From: Forficula auricularia
Lineage: Eukaryota; Arthropoda; Insecta; Dermaptera; Forficulidae
DNA: 64,000 bases
Direction: 5' to 3'
Assembly (NCBI GenBank): GCA_024734495.1
Contig: JALMQS010000066.1
Coordinates: 5,113,490 to 5,177,489 of the forward strand
Part shown: one piece after another, positions 1 to 10,289 of the stretch
Numbering within the stretch: position 1 is the first letter of the stretch
Layout of the letters: each line of letters starts with the position of its first letter
The notes under the pieces: model-generated
Told to the model about the DNA's origin: nothing
The model's database searches: none
The model's input: only the letters and a program-made list of their open reading frames with translations
Position numbers and translations under genes: made by a program

Positions 1-100
1 TTATTTTAAGTATAAAATAAATATTTCAAAGACCAAATAAGTCCTTGATATTGCAACAAATGTCCAATTTTTAATCGTTAAATAAATAATTATATTTCAG

Positions 101-285
101 GTTTAGGAATGTGCGAAAATTTTTCAGAAATATATAATGGATCATGGGGCTACAATGGTCTACTAACTGCTGAAGCCCTTGGGGGAACTTTTTATGTTAT
201 CGGCATTTCAAGTTTTTTAGTAGCTTCATCAGGAACATTGCTTGCTACTTTAATATTTGGAGCCTGGTCGCGAACAAGTCCTCAG
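101..285 (+). CDS. Urea transporter (SLC14-like), penultimate coding exon
   Basis: The exon follows a TTTCAG acceptor and ends CCTCAG before GTATTT; 61 full codons plus two carried-in bases. The peptide contains GSWGYNGLLTAEALGGTFY followed by a hydrophobic stretch. This matches the second-repeat pore motif of SLC14 urea channels (family pattern: L/S-WGYN-x-x-L, then A-x-GG-x-F-Y). These are membrane channels for passive urea flux, built of two homologous halves; this exon is the start of the C-terminal half. The end phase is 0, matching the exon at 9530. Earlier exons lie outside the window to the left, so the start codon is not visible; the internal Met at 109 is not the start. Family assignment is from motif recognition only. 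Confidence 0.8.
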
Positions 286-641
286 GTATTTAAACATAAT
301 AGTAATAGAAATGTATTATATAAAAAATATTTAAGTTCCACGTATGTATAGAAGAGACCCTCCCATCCTTCCTCAATGATATTTCTAATACAAACCTCGA
401 GATATGAAAAACGTTACGTAAATAAAAACATAATAATATGAATTAATAAAATTGCTTTTAAAATACATAATTTAATTTCTAATGAGTGTTTAACTAGGAA
501 AATTGCTCATACTAATCAATATAATTATTCTCTACAGTTCAAAATCAATAATGAATATTACTTAAATGTACATTGGAAATTTATTCTTATATAAAAAAGT
601 TTTAAAAGAAATGAAAAGATATTAATAATATATTATAGTTA
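286..641 (+). other. Urea transporter intron, 5' part
   Basis: AT-rich intron sequence following the donor GTATTT. No open frame, repeat or RNA-like structure was recognised here. Confidence 0.5.
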
Positions 642-768
642 CGATAAAGATAAAAGTAAATAAATATTTTATGAAATATTAATTTACTATGAGTTAGGTT
701 TTCTAGGTCACTTGTTTCACATAAAATTTTTGTTAAAAATTACAAAAATAAAAGAGGTAAATTGTTTC
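642..768. repeat. Outer inverted repeat, left arm
   Basis: This stretch (starting near CGATAAAGATAAAAGTAAAT and ending in a run resembling AAAAATAAAAGAGGT) is the reverse complement of 3223-3340. The two arms enclose the 774-2461 foldback, a tRNA-like insert and a hammerhead-like hairpin. They look like the ends of a larger, older element into which the others inserted. Confidence 0.6.
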
Positions 769-773
769 AATAT

Positions 774-2461
774 ACAGGGTGATTCACGGTCGGTGGCACG
801 TTAGACGTTTATGGAAAACGGAACGCAGGATTTTTCTGAAAATTTAGCTCCTTACATTTTCTTACCTGTTCTATCGATCTAAAATATTTTCAGCATTGCG
901 ATGTTTCGGCTTCCATCGAAAAGTCGTAGCAACTTAATTTTTTTAAATGGAACACCCCGTATATTAACACGTATTTAGAACCGCCCTTTTATTAAAATAC
1001 TTTTTTGTTAATATTGTCCTATACCTGTATATGTATACTGTATCGGTTTTTGAGATAAAAAATAATTTGTGTTAAATATGGTCCAAAACATGGCCCTAAT
1101 TAAACTTAAATAAAATAGTGCTCTCCATTCATGAAAAGTTGATATTTTGGTGGTAGTTTAGACACGCCCGAAGTATTTAATTTACGCCGAGAAATCGACT
1201 CCATATTATACAGGGGGTGCTAGGATTACTATTATTTCAGTTATTCATAAAAGGGGTCAAAAGTTCGTTTTTTCAAATGAGACCCCCCATATATTATTCA
1301 ATAAATTGAAAGTCGAAGAAAAATGCTTTAAGACGATATATCATGTCCCTATACATAAAACATCAAGTTTTCTTAATAAAGGCGCTTTTTCGTGAAAAAT
1401 TACTTTGTCATGAATTTAATTTTAACTAACCATGACAATAACAAGCTTATGACAGTTTGGTGACTATTTATAAGTAATTAAATTGAAAGTTTTTGCCGAG
1501 AGTAGCAGAATTTCTCGTTATAAATAAATAAAATTTATAATTCCAGCAGAAGACACACTCTTTTATTGTCTCCTTCAATATTTATAAGTAACTTATAAAG
1601 AGTTTATTGACGGTGTTCACAAAAATCTCCCAAAATGACCGCAAATATTGATTATTCAAACGAAGTTCTTATGAAATTATTTATTTTGTACTTATATTGA
1701 ATAATCAATATTTGCGGTCATTTTGGGAGATTTTGTGAACACCGTCAATAAACTGTTTATAAATTACTTTTAAATAGTCACCAAACTGTCATAAGCTTGT
1801 TATTGCCATGGTAAGTTAAAATTAAATTCATTAAAAAGTAATTTTTCACGAAAAAGCGCCTTTATTAAGAAAACTTGATGTTTTATGTATAGGGACATGA
1901 TATATCGTCTTAAAGCATTTTTCTTCGACTTTCAATTTATTGAATAATATACAGGGGGTCTCATTTGAAAAAACGAACTTTTGACCCCTTTTATGAATAA
2001 TAGAAATATTAGTAATCCTAGCAAGCCCTGTATAATATGGGGTCGATTTCTCAGCGTAAATTAAATACTTCGGGTGTTTCAAACATACCACCAAAATATC
2101 AACTTTTCATTAATTGAGAGCACTAATTTATTTAAGTTTAATTAGGGCCATGTTTTGGACCATATTTAACACAAATTATTTTTTATCTCAAAAACCGATA
2201 CAGATAGGTATAGGACAATATTAACAAAAAAGTATTTTAATAAAAGGGCGGTTCTAAAAACGTGTTAATATACGGGGTGTTCCATTTAAAAAAATAAAGT
2301 TGCTACGACTTTTCGATGGAAGCCGAAATGTCGCAATGCTGAAAATATTTTAGATCGATAGAACAGGTAAGAAAATGTAAGGTGCTAAATTTTCAGAAAC
2401 ATTCTGCGTTCCGTTTTCTATAAAAGTTTAACGTGCCATCGACCGTGAATCACCCTGTATA
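774..2461. mobile_element. Foldback element with ~750-bp inverted arms
   Basis: Begins TACAGGGTGATTCACGGTCG and ends with its reverse complement. The sequence reads as one near-perfect palindrome; the centre is at about 1660-1697, where AATGACCGCAAATATTGATT turns into its complement after a short spacer. Non-autonomous: no transposase frame. The open frame on the minus strand at 1846-2094 is simply arm sequence. The left arm is longer because a 102-bp element inserted at 1478-1579. Confidence 0.8.
1478..1579 (+). mobile_element. Short Penelope-like terminal fragment with 12-bp target duplication
   Basis: A 102-bp insert containing GCCGAGAGTAGCAGAATTT and CAGCAGAAGACACACTC. It interrupts the left arm of the foldback; the right arm lacks it, so the empty site is visible. 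It is flanked by a 12-bp direct repeat ATTTATAAGTAA (1466-1477 and 1580-1591). Related sequence recurs at 16084-16170 and at 33001-33057, where it lies just upstream of the GIY-YIG ORF, so I infer a truncated Penelope-like copy. Confidence 0.65.
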
Positions 2462-2534
2462 TTGTTCACTAAACATACTATATATATTTGTCTAGATTAA
2501 TTTGTAACAACGCTTAGAGAAATTTCTCTAAAAA

Positions 2535-2612
2535 AATTATGCTCTTGCCTAGAATCGAACCGACGAACTCTTGAACTATGGGCATCAGCTCTAGCGATTA
2601 CACCATTGCAAC
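2535..2612 (-). repeat. tRNA-derived SINE-like segment
   Basis: Read on the minus strand it has an A-box-like stretch (GTGTAATCGCTAGAGC) and a B-box-like GGTTCGATTC with the usual spacing. It lacks a clean cloverleaf, so it is called a tRNA-derived repeat and not a tRNA gene. Confidence 0.45.
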
Positions 2613-2689
2613 ATTAATATTTGTATCTTGATTTCTATTACTAAAACTATATATTTTTGATTTGGACTTTGTGTCGAGATAATATTGTA

Positions 2690-3140
2690 CACATTTGAAC
2701 TCGAATGAAAATGAAAAAACACCAATAGATTTTAAATTAAGAAACATTAAATATATATTAATTAACGAGGCAAATTTGAAATATAATTGTCAGCGCGGAT
2801 TTTAAACTGATGGCTCCAATCGATTTTCATTAACCAAGCAAATTTGAAATATAATTCTAATTTGGACTCGAATTTTGAAATGAAAGACTCCAATTCATTT
2901 TAAATTAAGAAACATTAAATATATTGATCATTATTCCTCCCCCTCGCCACTCAAAAGTTAAAGGGGTGAAATTTTTAAGAGACGATGTATTTTCGGTAGT
3001 TTACCGGTATACATTTGGAGTGTAGTTTTTTAAGAAGAATAAAATTTTTGGACCGAGACGCTGCCCGCCAGGGCACCAGCCCGGGGGGCCGAGCTTCGAG
3101 GGCGTGCCAAAGGCACGCACGAAAAGCTCGTATACTATAT
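2690..3140. repeat. Dispersed repeat, first copy
   Basis: Shares blocks with 25870-26185, including GCAAATTTGAAATATAATT, AGAAACATTAAATATATTGA and GGCACGCACGAAAAGCTCGTA. Inside it 3059-3110 is an unusually GC-rich patch (GCCCGCCAGGGCACC). Class unknown; the ending resembles a Helitron-type GC hairpin terminus. Confidence 0.5.
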
Positions 3141-3185
3141 ATACTCTAGCCTTCAAAAAGTTGAATTAGTTATTTTCTCTATTTC

Positions 3186-3222
3186 CTGAAGATGGGTTGA
3201 TAGCCCGAAATATATATGTATA
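3186..3222 (+). ncRNA. Hammerhead-like hairpin
   Basis: Core CTGAAGA, one extra T, stem GGG with a seven-base loop and CCC, then GAAAT. It fits the recurring CTGANGA-N-stem-GAAA layout discussed in the findings. The flanking arms are degenerate here and the base after GAAA is not C, so activity is doubtful. Confidence 0.3.
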
Positions 3223-3340
3223 AAACTGTACCTCTTTTTATTTTTTTAATTTTTTGTGAAACAAGTGACCTAGAAAACCTAACTCATAGTAAATTAATAT
3301 TTCATAAAATATTTATTTACTTTTATCTTTATTAAAGATG
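3223..3340. repeat. Outer inverted repeat, right arm
   Basis: Reverse complement of 642-768; includes GTGAAACAAGTGACCTAGAA and GTAAATTAATATTTCATAAA. Closes the composite that surrounds the first foldback. Confidence 0.6.
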
Positions 3341-3878
3341 TTTCACCTTGCACCAACACCACAATCTCTATTAATTAATATAGTTAAGTATTAAAATATT
3401 TCAAAAAATAGTATGGCCTTACTATTACAGATTAAATAATTAATTTGTTTGGTTCTTTTTGTCATTTAATTTATTCTTGAATATGGAAAAGCTGATAGCC
3501 GCGACACATTGTTTTAAATTAAAAAAAATTAAAAAATGACATTTTGATAAATGTATCTATAAAGCAAAATCTGACTCGAGATTATAATGTACGTACGCTC
3601 CCTGCACTTTTGACATAAGGTTCGTACATTTTCGAATACACTTGGCACTTGAAGAGAGAGAGACTCCAAGCATTCTCTAATTTAACTCTAGATGCAATTT
3701 AGAAAGAAGAAGTCTAGCTTCTTTGAGAAGACAAACATCTCTTTTTTTATAGTCACATTATTATGATATATGTGTTAATTAAATAAAATCAATAATCACC
3801 TCTAAAGCATTATTTGAGCATAAAGAGATTTCCAAAGGTTTAACATATATTCATGAAAATCAATTATACAAAAAAAAT
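3341..3878. other. Intron sequence without recognised features
   Basis: AT-rich, no usable frame. A purine-rich stretch (GAAGAGAGAGAGACTCC, about 3650) is the only local peculiarity. Confidence 0.4.
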
Positions 3879-4729
3879 TGGTGCAAAAAAAGTGGGACAC
3901 TTAGAAAAATTTTGTTTTTTCAAATAATTATCAGAAAAAACATATTTTATTTAAATTTTTAATACATTCTGTGATTGTACAAATATTTTTAAACATTTTT
4001 AGAGTGAAAACAATGTATTACTTTAATTTAAACCCTTTCAAATTAAATTTATTTAAACTAGCATAAATTTAAATTTAAACCCTTTCAAATTAAATTTATT
4101 TAAACTAGCATAAATTTAAATTTAAATCCTTTAAAATTAAATTTATTTAAACTAGCATAAATTTTCAGGTTTGAAATCTGATCCCTTTATTGAATTGTAT
4201 TAAATGATTATCGTCTAATATTGAATTAAATTGAATATTTTAATGTTTATCAGTTCGATTTGAATATCTCATCTTTGAATTTAATTTCATTTGAAATATT
4301 GACCAAGCACCAAGCACAATTCCTTTAAAAACCGAGGAAGTAGCTCAAGCTGTAGCTCTAATAAATGATGCAAGATCGTATCGGTATGTCGCTCAACGAC
4401 TTAAAGCATCGGTTGGACAGAGAGTTCCACAGAACTGTAAAACGACATAGAGATACAAACTCATATGCCAGGAGACCGGGATCTGGTCGAATTAGAGCTT
4501 CTAATGAGAGAGATGACTATTTCATAGTAGTGGAGGTATTGAAGGATCAGCATTGTACAGCAGCTCAAATTCAACAGCGCCTTCTACAAACTCGATAAGT
4601 CAACCTAAGAGTTTGGACTATCAGAAGACGTCTCCGGGAATTAGGGTTAATGTCAAGGAGACCAGCGACAGGCCCTCTTTTGACACCCAATCACCGAATA
4701 AATCTAAGTGTTCCACTTTTTTTGCACCA
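3879..4729 (+). mobile_element. Tc1-like element, internally deleted
   Basis: Terminal inverted repeats: left TGGTGCAAAAAAAGTGGGAC, right the complement ending TTTGCACCA. The coding part (about 4335-4690) is a decayed Tc1 transposase N-terminus split over frames: EEVAQAVALINDARSYRYVA, then YARRPGSGRIRASNERDD and AAQIQQRLLQTR, then an RRRLRE-like segment. These correspond to the paired-type DNA-binding half. The DDE catalytic half is absent. Non-functional. Confidence 0.75.
4023..4165 (+). repeat. Three-copy tandem repeat of ~51-58 bp
   Basis: Three successive copies of a unit containing CCTTTCAAATTAAATTTATT and AAACTAGCATAAATTT, the third slightly diverged. It lies inside the Tc1-like element between its left end and the transposase remnant. 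Confidence 0.8.
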
Positions 4730-4764
4730 CAGAGTAGTTTTTTAAAGGAAATCACGAGAGGTCA

Positions 4765-4935
4765 TCATTGCTAAATCCGATTGACAATTTTTATTACACA
4801 TCAGAAGGGTTGTTTGTATTTATCCACTCGGGAATCGAATCGGAGTGCCAAAACCAAAAATAGCAATATAGCCAAACAACCCTTTTGACATGTAATAAAA
4901 TTCTCCATTCTTATCACTTGGATTTAAATGACTCC
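4765..4935. repeat. SINE tail copies, head to head
   Basis: Minus-strand tail: TAAATCCGATTGACAATTT and CAGAAGGGTTG with CGGGAATCGAATC (reverse of a B box). It is followed by a second tail (CCCTTTTGACATGTAAT) facing the other way. Both match the 3' tail of the SINE at 7640-7815. Confidence 0.5.
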
Positions 4936-5780
4936 CTCCATGGCCGCAGGCAGCAGAGGGTTTTATGGTGTTAGATCCCCCAGATCCGAAATGTTGAGGT
5001 ATCATCGAAATTTTATAGGTATACTTAAATAAACGTTCAATAAAAAGTAAATTAAAAAAATACTCTGATTAAAAAAGCAAACTGGGCATCATTCCTCATA
5101 TATTAGTAAAAGTTCATTTAGAATTTTGAAAAATTTTATGTGAGTGAGACAAATATTATTATCCAGTCTAGGGGGAAATCCTTTTCTTTCTAGAAGCGGA
5201 TAATTTTATTGTTTTATATTTAAATTAAGAATGAGACAAGAAATCCCGAATTGAATAGGTGCTGCGAACTACTTGGTGCAGCATCTTAATGCGTCATTAT
5301 CATAAAAAACTAGCTAAATCCAGTGATGTAGTCATAAAATCAGCAGAAAGTATACGCTATATGGATAGTAAAAATCAGAAGGTATACGGCATATATATAA
5401 AATAATAAAATAAAATTATTAAGAAAGATTCTAAATTTAAGGTCAAAATTTCAAAGATTTAAGTAGAAAAGATCAACTGCCCGGAAAGCATGTTGGTTCT
5501 CATGTTCAATTCCTGAGGGGGATGAACCCCCTCTGATAAGCAATATAAAATCATTTCTACTAAAAAATCTTGGAATATTTTGACCTTAAATTTAGAATTT
5601 TCTTAATATTGGTTTTTTAACCACATAGTTGATTTTTGAAAAAAATACCATCTAATTTTCAAAAAAAATTGGCACATTCTGATGTACATTAGCCATACAC
5701 ACTTTGGCCTCTCTCATATTTAATATTTAATAAAATTATTTATAATCATATAGGGGGTTAGTTTTTGCATTTTTAGACTA
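4936..5780. other. Intron sequence with a weak SINE-like patch
   Basis: Mostly featureless AT-rich DNA. At 5470-5540 GTTCAATTCCTGAGGGGGATG resembles the B-box-to-tail junction of the SINE family, and a short inverted pair (GATTCTAAATTTAAGGTCAAA against 5575-5605) forms a ~190-bp palindrome around it. Confidence 0.4.
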
Positions 5781-5782
5781 CT

Positions 5783-6062
5783 GGGGGCTCACTGCTGGCG
5801 ACAGTGGGTACAGTGGACTTAAAGATCTCTGGTTCGAGACCAAGTCTCGGCAGATAGATATTTGCAGTCGCCTCCTCTTGGAAAGTCATGGCAACCTACC
5901 AAGAGTATAATTGCTAAGTAACCTCTCCAAATTAGCCGTTCGGAACCGGCGTTAAAAAGTAGGTCCCGTATATCTGTGTAAAACAACTAAACACACTAAG
6001 CAGAGGTATATATGGAGAGGCGCCGACACCCGTTCGGGTATGGCAGTCTAAGAAGAAGAAGG
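5783..6062 (+). repeat. tRNA-derived SINE, full length
   Basis: Polymerase III-type head: GGGTACAGTGGACTTAAAG (A-box region) and GGTTCGAGACC (B box) about 25 bases later. Then an unrelated body and a purine tail GTCTAAGAAGAAGAAGG. Length ~280 bp, typical of tRNA-derived SINEs. Confidence 0.6.
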
Positions 6063-6089
6063 GGCTCACAGATTATGTATACATTGGTA

Positions 6090-6365
6090 CTAGGTTTTAA
6101 ACTAGCTCGTCCACAAAAATTTGGTAACGCACAGACTAACTAATAACCAGACTAACAGCCATTTTGACAAAACAGTTATTTCGAAAAATATAATTTTTTC
6201 GTTGTTCACTTATTAGGGCTTTTTTGTAGACCGAAATGGCATGGTTTCGCTCAATTTTTTGAATCAAAATAGTTTCAGCGATTTTTGAGATATTTCTAAA
6301 ACAAGAAGTAAAAAAACCACTTTTTCATGCACGATTATAATACTTGACCATACCCTGTATGGTAA
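6090..6365 (-). repeat. Dispersed repeat, inverted partner at 31445
   Basis: Contains AAAATTTGGTAACGCACAGA and TGCACGATTATAATACTTGA ending in ACCATACCCTGTATGG. The same sequence occurs in reverse orientation at about 31445-31735. Apparent element end CATACAGGGTATGG is palindromic. Confidence 0.6.
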
Positions 6366-6990
6366 AGTAAAAAGATACTCAATTCTTTCGATTTATAAAA
6401 TAAAATGTTTTAGTCGGGTAGTTTTAAAAAAATTGTCATTTTAAATGCAACTTGAAACAATTTAAAATATTTATGTGAATAATCAAAAGTTTATATCTCA
6501 AAATTTTTTAAATTTTCATCTAGTACAGGTTATGTACTCCTCTCTCCCCCAAACCCGTGGGGGTAACTAACCCTCCTTCCGTTGTTTCTGACTACAGCTT
6601 TGACAACCTCTCGTGATTAACTTAGAAATATTCAAGTCCGCTACTATAAGCAATTTGAACTTTTATATTAAATTAGATAATTCTTTAGATTTTTCTCTTC
6701 CTGCTTCCATCTTGAAATTGAATCGTTCAAGAATGGGTTCAATAAATACATTCGACTCCGATCCAACTCCATCCCCTCTTTCTAGCTAGAATGCAGGAAT
6801 CAATCTCGACTTAGAGATGTTGAATATTCATGAACCTTATCATTAATATGTTATCCGCAATAGCCTAATTCACTCATTGACCGAAATATTTAACGACAAC
6901 GTCTTGGAGATAAATCAAATAAATGTACACACTTTGTGAGATTTTTATTTTCGGTCACTGGACAAATCCAAATGCCTTCGATGGGACTAA
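6366..6990. other. Intron sequence without recognised features
   Basis: No coding frame, terminal repeats or RNA motif recognised. Confidence 0.4.
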
Positions 6991-7285
6991 ATACACAACA
7001 CTCAAAATCCGTGTCAGTAAAACCAGAATACGCACAACGCATTTATCCCTAAGACCTCAAGATACTGGAACTCACTTCCAGCCACCGTCTTCCCCTCAAC
7101 CTATAATCTTCAGGTGTTTAAGACCCGCATCCACAGATACCTTCAACTTCTATACCCAGCCCATAAAATCCCCTCTTCTTCTTTTTTTCACGATGGAGGG
7201 GCCAACCCAGGCCTTTAGGGGATGCACCTTTATGGTGTATCTCTTTCTTTCGTCAATATCATTATAAAAAAAAAAAAAAAAAAAC
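6991..7285 (+). mobile_element. LINE (jockey-like) 3' end with poly(A)
   Basis: One frame reads as the extreme C-terminus seen in the larger LINE at 54445: KTSRYWNSLPATVFPSTYNL and FKTRIHRYLQLL. It is followed by a 3' UTR (CACGATGGAGGGGCC, then GATGCACCTTTATGGTG) and a run of 19 A at 7267-7285. It is 5'-truncated, as usual for target-primed insertions. Dead copy. Confidence 0.75.
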
Positions 7286-7376
7286 GCGGAGACAATAAAA
7301 GATTGTCTTTTGCTGGAAAAATAATTTTTTTATTTATTTATAAAGAATATGAAAGATTTCAATTTGCCGATGGTAA

Positions 7377-7475
7377 TAGATTCAAATTTTCTTAGAAAAT
7401 CATAAGATGATGTCATCTATTAAATCCGATGGAATGGAATATTTTTAATTTTATGTCAGAAGGGTTTTTTGAAAT
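7377..7475 (-). repeat. SINE tail fragment
   Basis: Minus-strand match to the tail of the next SINE (CCCTTCTGACATAAAATT and CGGATTTAATAGATGA). It makes a local inverted pair with 7755-7815. Confidence 0.5.
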
Positions 7476-7639
7476 CTTTCATATTCACTTAGGAAAAGTC
7501 ATTCAATTGCCCTTCGAATTTTGAATCTCTTCAAAATTCGAAACACTCAACGACCTTTATTTAAATTATATGGCATGGCTATATGTTTAAATTTAGAATC
7601 AATATATCGCGAAATTTTACAAATTAAGATAACAATCTT

Positions 7640-7815
7640 TGAGTAAAATATTTAACGCGTTTACATGTCAGAGAGGTTCGCAACTTGCAGGTGAGCCAGA
7701 TGCCCGGATTGCTGTTACTGGCACTCGGGTTCGATTCCCGAGGGGGTGAAAAACAACCCTTCTGACATATAATTAAAAATAATCCATTCCGTCGGATTTA
7801 ATAGATGAGATCTTA
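7640..7815 (+). repeat. tRNA-derived SINE
   Basis: B-box region CACTCGGGTTCGATTCCCG is strong; upstream GTGAGCCAGATGCCCGG sits where the D-arm to anticodon region would be. Tail ACAACCCTTCTGACATATAA and CGGATTTAATAGATGAGAT. Related pieces occur at 4765, 7377 and 32160, so it is a dispersed family. Confidence 0.55.
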
Positions 7816-7829
7816 TGATATTTATAAAG

Positions 7830-7920
7830 AGTTTCGAGGACTTTGCTCTCTTCATCAGTCATACATCAATTGTAATAGTGATGAAGAGGGCAAAGCCATC
7901 GAAACTATAGTCTCTCTTTA
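7830..7920. repeat. Penelope-like end with head-to-head hammerhead-like hairpins
   Basis: Plus strand: TGATGAAGAGGGCAAAGC then CGAAACTATAGTC. Minus strand at 7833-7860: CTGATGAAGAGAGCAAAG then CCTCGAAAC. Sequence continues beyond the Helitron at 8415 with AGCAGAAAACACTTTTATTG, so the Helitron split this repeat. Confidence 0.5.
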
Positions 7921-8414
7921 TCTATATATATAAAATTAAGCTTTTATCTCTACATTGCTCCAAATCACGCCAAATTTTGGTTGCACACGTTTCAAGCAAA
8001 GTTATGAACGAAAACACCCTCAACAAAATTCCTGTCTGTATGTCTGTGTGTTTCCGCGGTTTCCGCGAAAAGTTACTCACGATTCACGTAAAAACGGCTG
8101 AAGGGATTATTATGAAATTTCATATTTGCATCAGATGTCTTCTAACTTACATTTATAGCTATATAACGTTTTGATATTTTGGCCCCAAAAGGGGGTTTGG
8201 GGGGCGTACGAATAAAAATTATCAAATAACTCCTAAAATATTAACCCTACGACAAATTTTAGTATAAGCAAAGTTGTAGGGGATGTGATTTCTGACAACT
8301 TTTGTTTAAAGAAATTCCCCAAAAAACCACCCAAAATGGGGGGGGGGGATCAAAATATGAGGGGCGTACTTTCTGGCTAGCAAGAGGGCCGCCGAAAGCG
8401 GACCTTGCAGCTAA
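7921..8414 (+). mobile_element. Non-autonomous Helitron
   Basis: 5' end TCTATATATATAAAATTAAG after an A; 3' end with hairpin GGGCCGCCGAAAGCGGACC and CTTGCAGCTAA before a T. This is the Helitron signature (5' TC, 3' hairpin plus CTRR, insertion between A and T, no target duplication). No Rep/helicase frame. The 65-aa frame at 7977 is repeat sequence shared with 18137-18403 and 49588-49785. The interior has a G run at 8337-8349. Confidence 0.8.
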
Positions 8415-9529
8415 TAAATAAATAAAAAAACTATTTTTCCAGCAGAAAACACTTTTATTGTCTCTTTTAATGTTACTCGCGGCAAAATATACCTTTCAAA
8501 TTTAAAAAATAATACTTGCAGTTCTTTTATAAAAACCATTTGAAAACGTTTATTAAATATTCAAACGTTTCGGGTGATATTATCTCCTTATAATCAAGCA
8601 AACAAACAGTCGTAAGGACTTGTCAACTGGATAATTATTTTGAAAAGAACCATTTATTCACAAGTAGCTGTGAGCGTATATAAACACTTATCAGCTACAA
8701 TATTCCCACTTTATCAATAAAAATTTGGGAAAATAGTTGCTTTATTATTCCTTCTTAAACTGAATATTTTACTAAATGTATATTAATAAAAGGGGAATAT
8801 CTCCCGAAACGTTTGGAAATTTAATAAACGTTTTGTGATTGAGTGGATTTTGATGAGGCAGTCCATAGTTCAAAAAAGAGAGATAATTTTAAACTTTTCG
8901 GAGGCTTATTCCCGCCTTCTTCAGGGTTTTGAAAGGTCAGTCTCTACTACTACTCTCTAACACTACACTAAATTCTGCTGAGAATGAAATACTATAGAAT
9001 ATATTGTTACTGCCACTGAGAGAGGAGACCGAGGGAATGTCACATTAGATTTCCTTCAATGACCTTTCAAAACTCTGAAGAAGGGGGGAATAAGCCTCCA
9101 AAACGTCGGTTTTTGAATAAAAAAGATAGTTTAAAATTATCTCTCTTTTTGAATTTTAGACTGCCTATAAAAATCCACTCAATTCACTTATCAGTCCGTC
9201 TCCAAAAACTTCTTCAGTTTTGTGATTGTTTTTATAAAAGTAGTGTATTTATAGAATAAACAATCAATTTGATATCAAAATAGCCATGTGCATTGTGATT
9301 AATAACCACCATTAGCTGTCATATAAGTTAGAAATAATAAGAACGATCTTATTCAAGATAATGTTTATTAACGAGTAAACAACAAAACTATTTTTTTTAA
9401 ATCACAACAAACAAATAATTAAATATAAATATTATTACTATTAACTTTAGCAAAAGGGTTTTATAATATTATTCCCTTAGGGAGTTTTAAGTAGATGCTT
9501 TAATGATGTATTTGTTGTTTATTTTCTAG
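8415..9529. other. Rest of the urea transporter intron: Penelope-like ends
   Basis: Holds two facing copies of a repeat with a CTCCCGAAACGTTTGG-type motif (8555-8600 and 8787-8830). Also two facing copies with CTGAAGAAGG-type hairpins (minus 8893-8937, plus 9069-9112). The 9069 copy has six-base complementary flanks (AAAACT with GGTTTT). The 9059-9259 frame is within these repeats. 9260-9529 is plain AT-rich intron. Confidence 0.5.
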
Positions 9530-9697
9530 ACTGTTCTGGCGTTTCCCTTTCTGTTCAGCACGTGGCTTCATTTGACCATTCCTACAGCCAGCAATCATTT
9601 TTTGGTCAAAGTGCCTTTTGAGAAATTATCAACACCCGAAAATCATTATAAGGATAAATTATACTTTATAAATTTAAATACTACATTTTTGCCATAA
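9530..9697 (+). CDS. Urea transporter (SLC14-like), last coding exon
   Basis: After a TTTTCTAG acceptor the frame gives 55 codons and a TAA stop (9695-9697). The peptide begins TVLAFPFLFSTWLHLTIPT, a membrane segment, then the hydrophilic tail VKVPFEKLSTPENHYK. This is how SLC14 proteins end: a last helix with PFxxST, then a P-[LF]-x-K-x-[ST]-x-PE-x-[NH] tail. Phase 0 joins it to the exon ending at 285, so the two exons form one C-terminal repeat. The intron between them is 9.2 kb and filled with mobile elements. The exon itself is unbroken. Confidence 0.8.
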   Translation, partial: TVLAFPFLFSTWLHLTIPTASNHFLVKVPFEKLSTPENHYKDKLYFINLNTTFLP

Positions 9698-9728
9698 TCT
9701 GTGTGTAATTAATTGTTAAAAATGAATG

Positions 9729-9741
9729 AATAAAAAATAAA
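9729..9741 (+). terminator. Poly(A) signals of the urea transporter gene
   Basis: Two overlapping-range AATAAA hexamers (9729-9734 and 9736-9741) lie 32-44 bases after the stop codon, the expected place for a 3' end signal. No cDNA evidence is available. Confidence 0.5.
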
Positions 9742-9800
9742 TAACTCACCTAAATCGTCTTAAGTGTCTAGTTTTCGAATATTTTGAACGTGTGGTTTGG

Positions 9801-9890
9801 TTGGCTGGCTGGCAAGGGGGATGGCGAGCGGGGGTGAAGGGTGAGGCGGGAGAGAGCGGCGGGAGGCAAGATGGCCGCCTCTGTCACGTT
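9801..9890 (+). promoter_or_regulatory. GC-rich block with YY1-like site
   Basis: A sharp rise in G content (GGCGAGCGGGGGTGAAGGG, GAGAGCGGCGGGAGGC) in otherwise AT-rich DNA, ending in CAAGATGGCCGCC (9867-9879), which fits the YY1 consensus AAGATGGCGGC except one base. It lies between the urea transporter 3' end and the next gene on the same strand, so it may be a promoter element. Inference only. Confidence 0.35.
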
Positions 9891-10000
9891 CCCATGTTGC
9901 CAACCTAGACATGCCAAATCCACTTCTTGTCCGCTTTTCAAAGCATTTTCACAAATTTTAATTCATTTTTTCTATTTTTCTTTACTTTTTTAGTTTATTT
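9885..10000 (+). repeat. Duplicated block, first copy (CCAAT-like)
   Basis: CACGTTCCCATGTTGCCAAC then ACATGCCAAATCCACTT and a T-rich stretch; matches 11434-11560 in the same orientation. The 1.5 kb between the copies holds repeats. Confidence 0.6.
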
Positions 10001-10289
10001 TAAATATTATTTTATATTACATTTATTTTAGAACCAGTTGCCACTTCTCTGCTCTTTTGACAGTTCAAGATTTTATTTTATGCTCGGATATTATTTTCTG
10101 TTCGCTCTCATAAGGTCCTGGCCGACTTTGTCGCATTTTGAACTAAAAAATTATCTTATCAAAGAATGAACACTAAAAAAATTTAAAAATAATCTTACAA
10201 AAACATTAATAAGTACAAAATTCAGTGGTCTGTCAAAATTTATAGGGGTGCGTCTTCTCGGTGCGAGGCTCATCTTATCCCATAAAAAT

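Noticed and set aside
2535..2612. Functional tRNA gene
   Set aside because: A- and B-box-like sequences exist but no full cloverleaf; better explained as a SINE head.
7977..8174. A shared ~65-aa frame also seen at 18137-18403 and 49588-49785
   Set aside because: Similarity follows DNA identity of Helitron 5' regions; insertions and frame changes between copies are not codon-aware.
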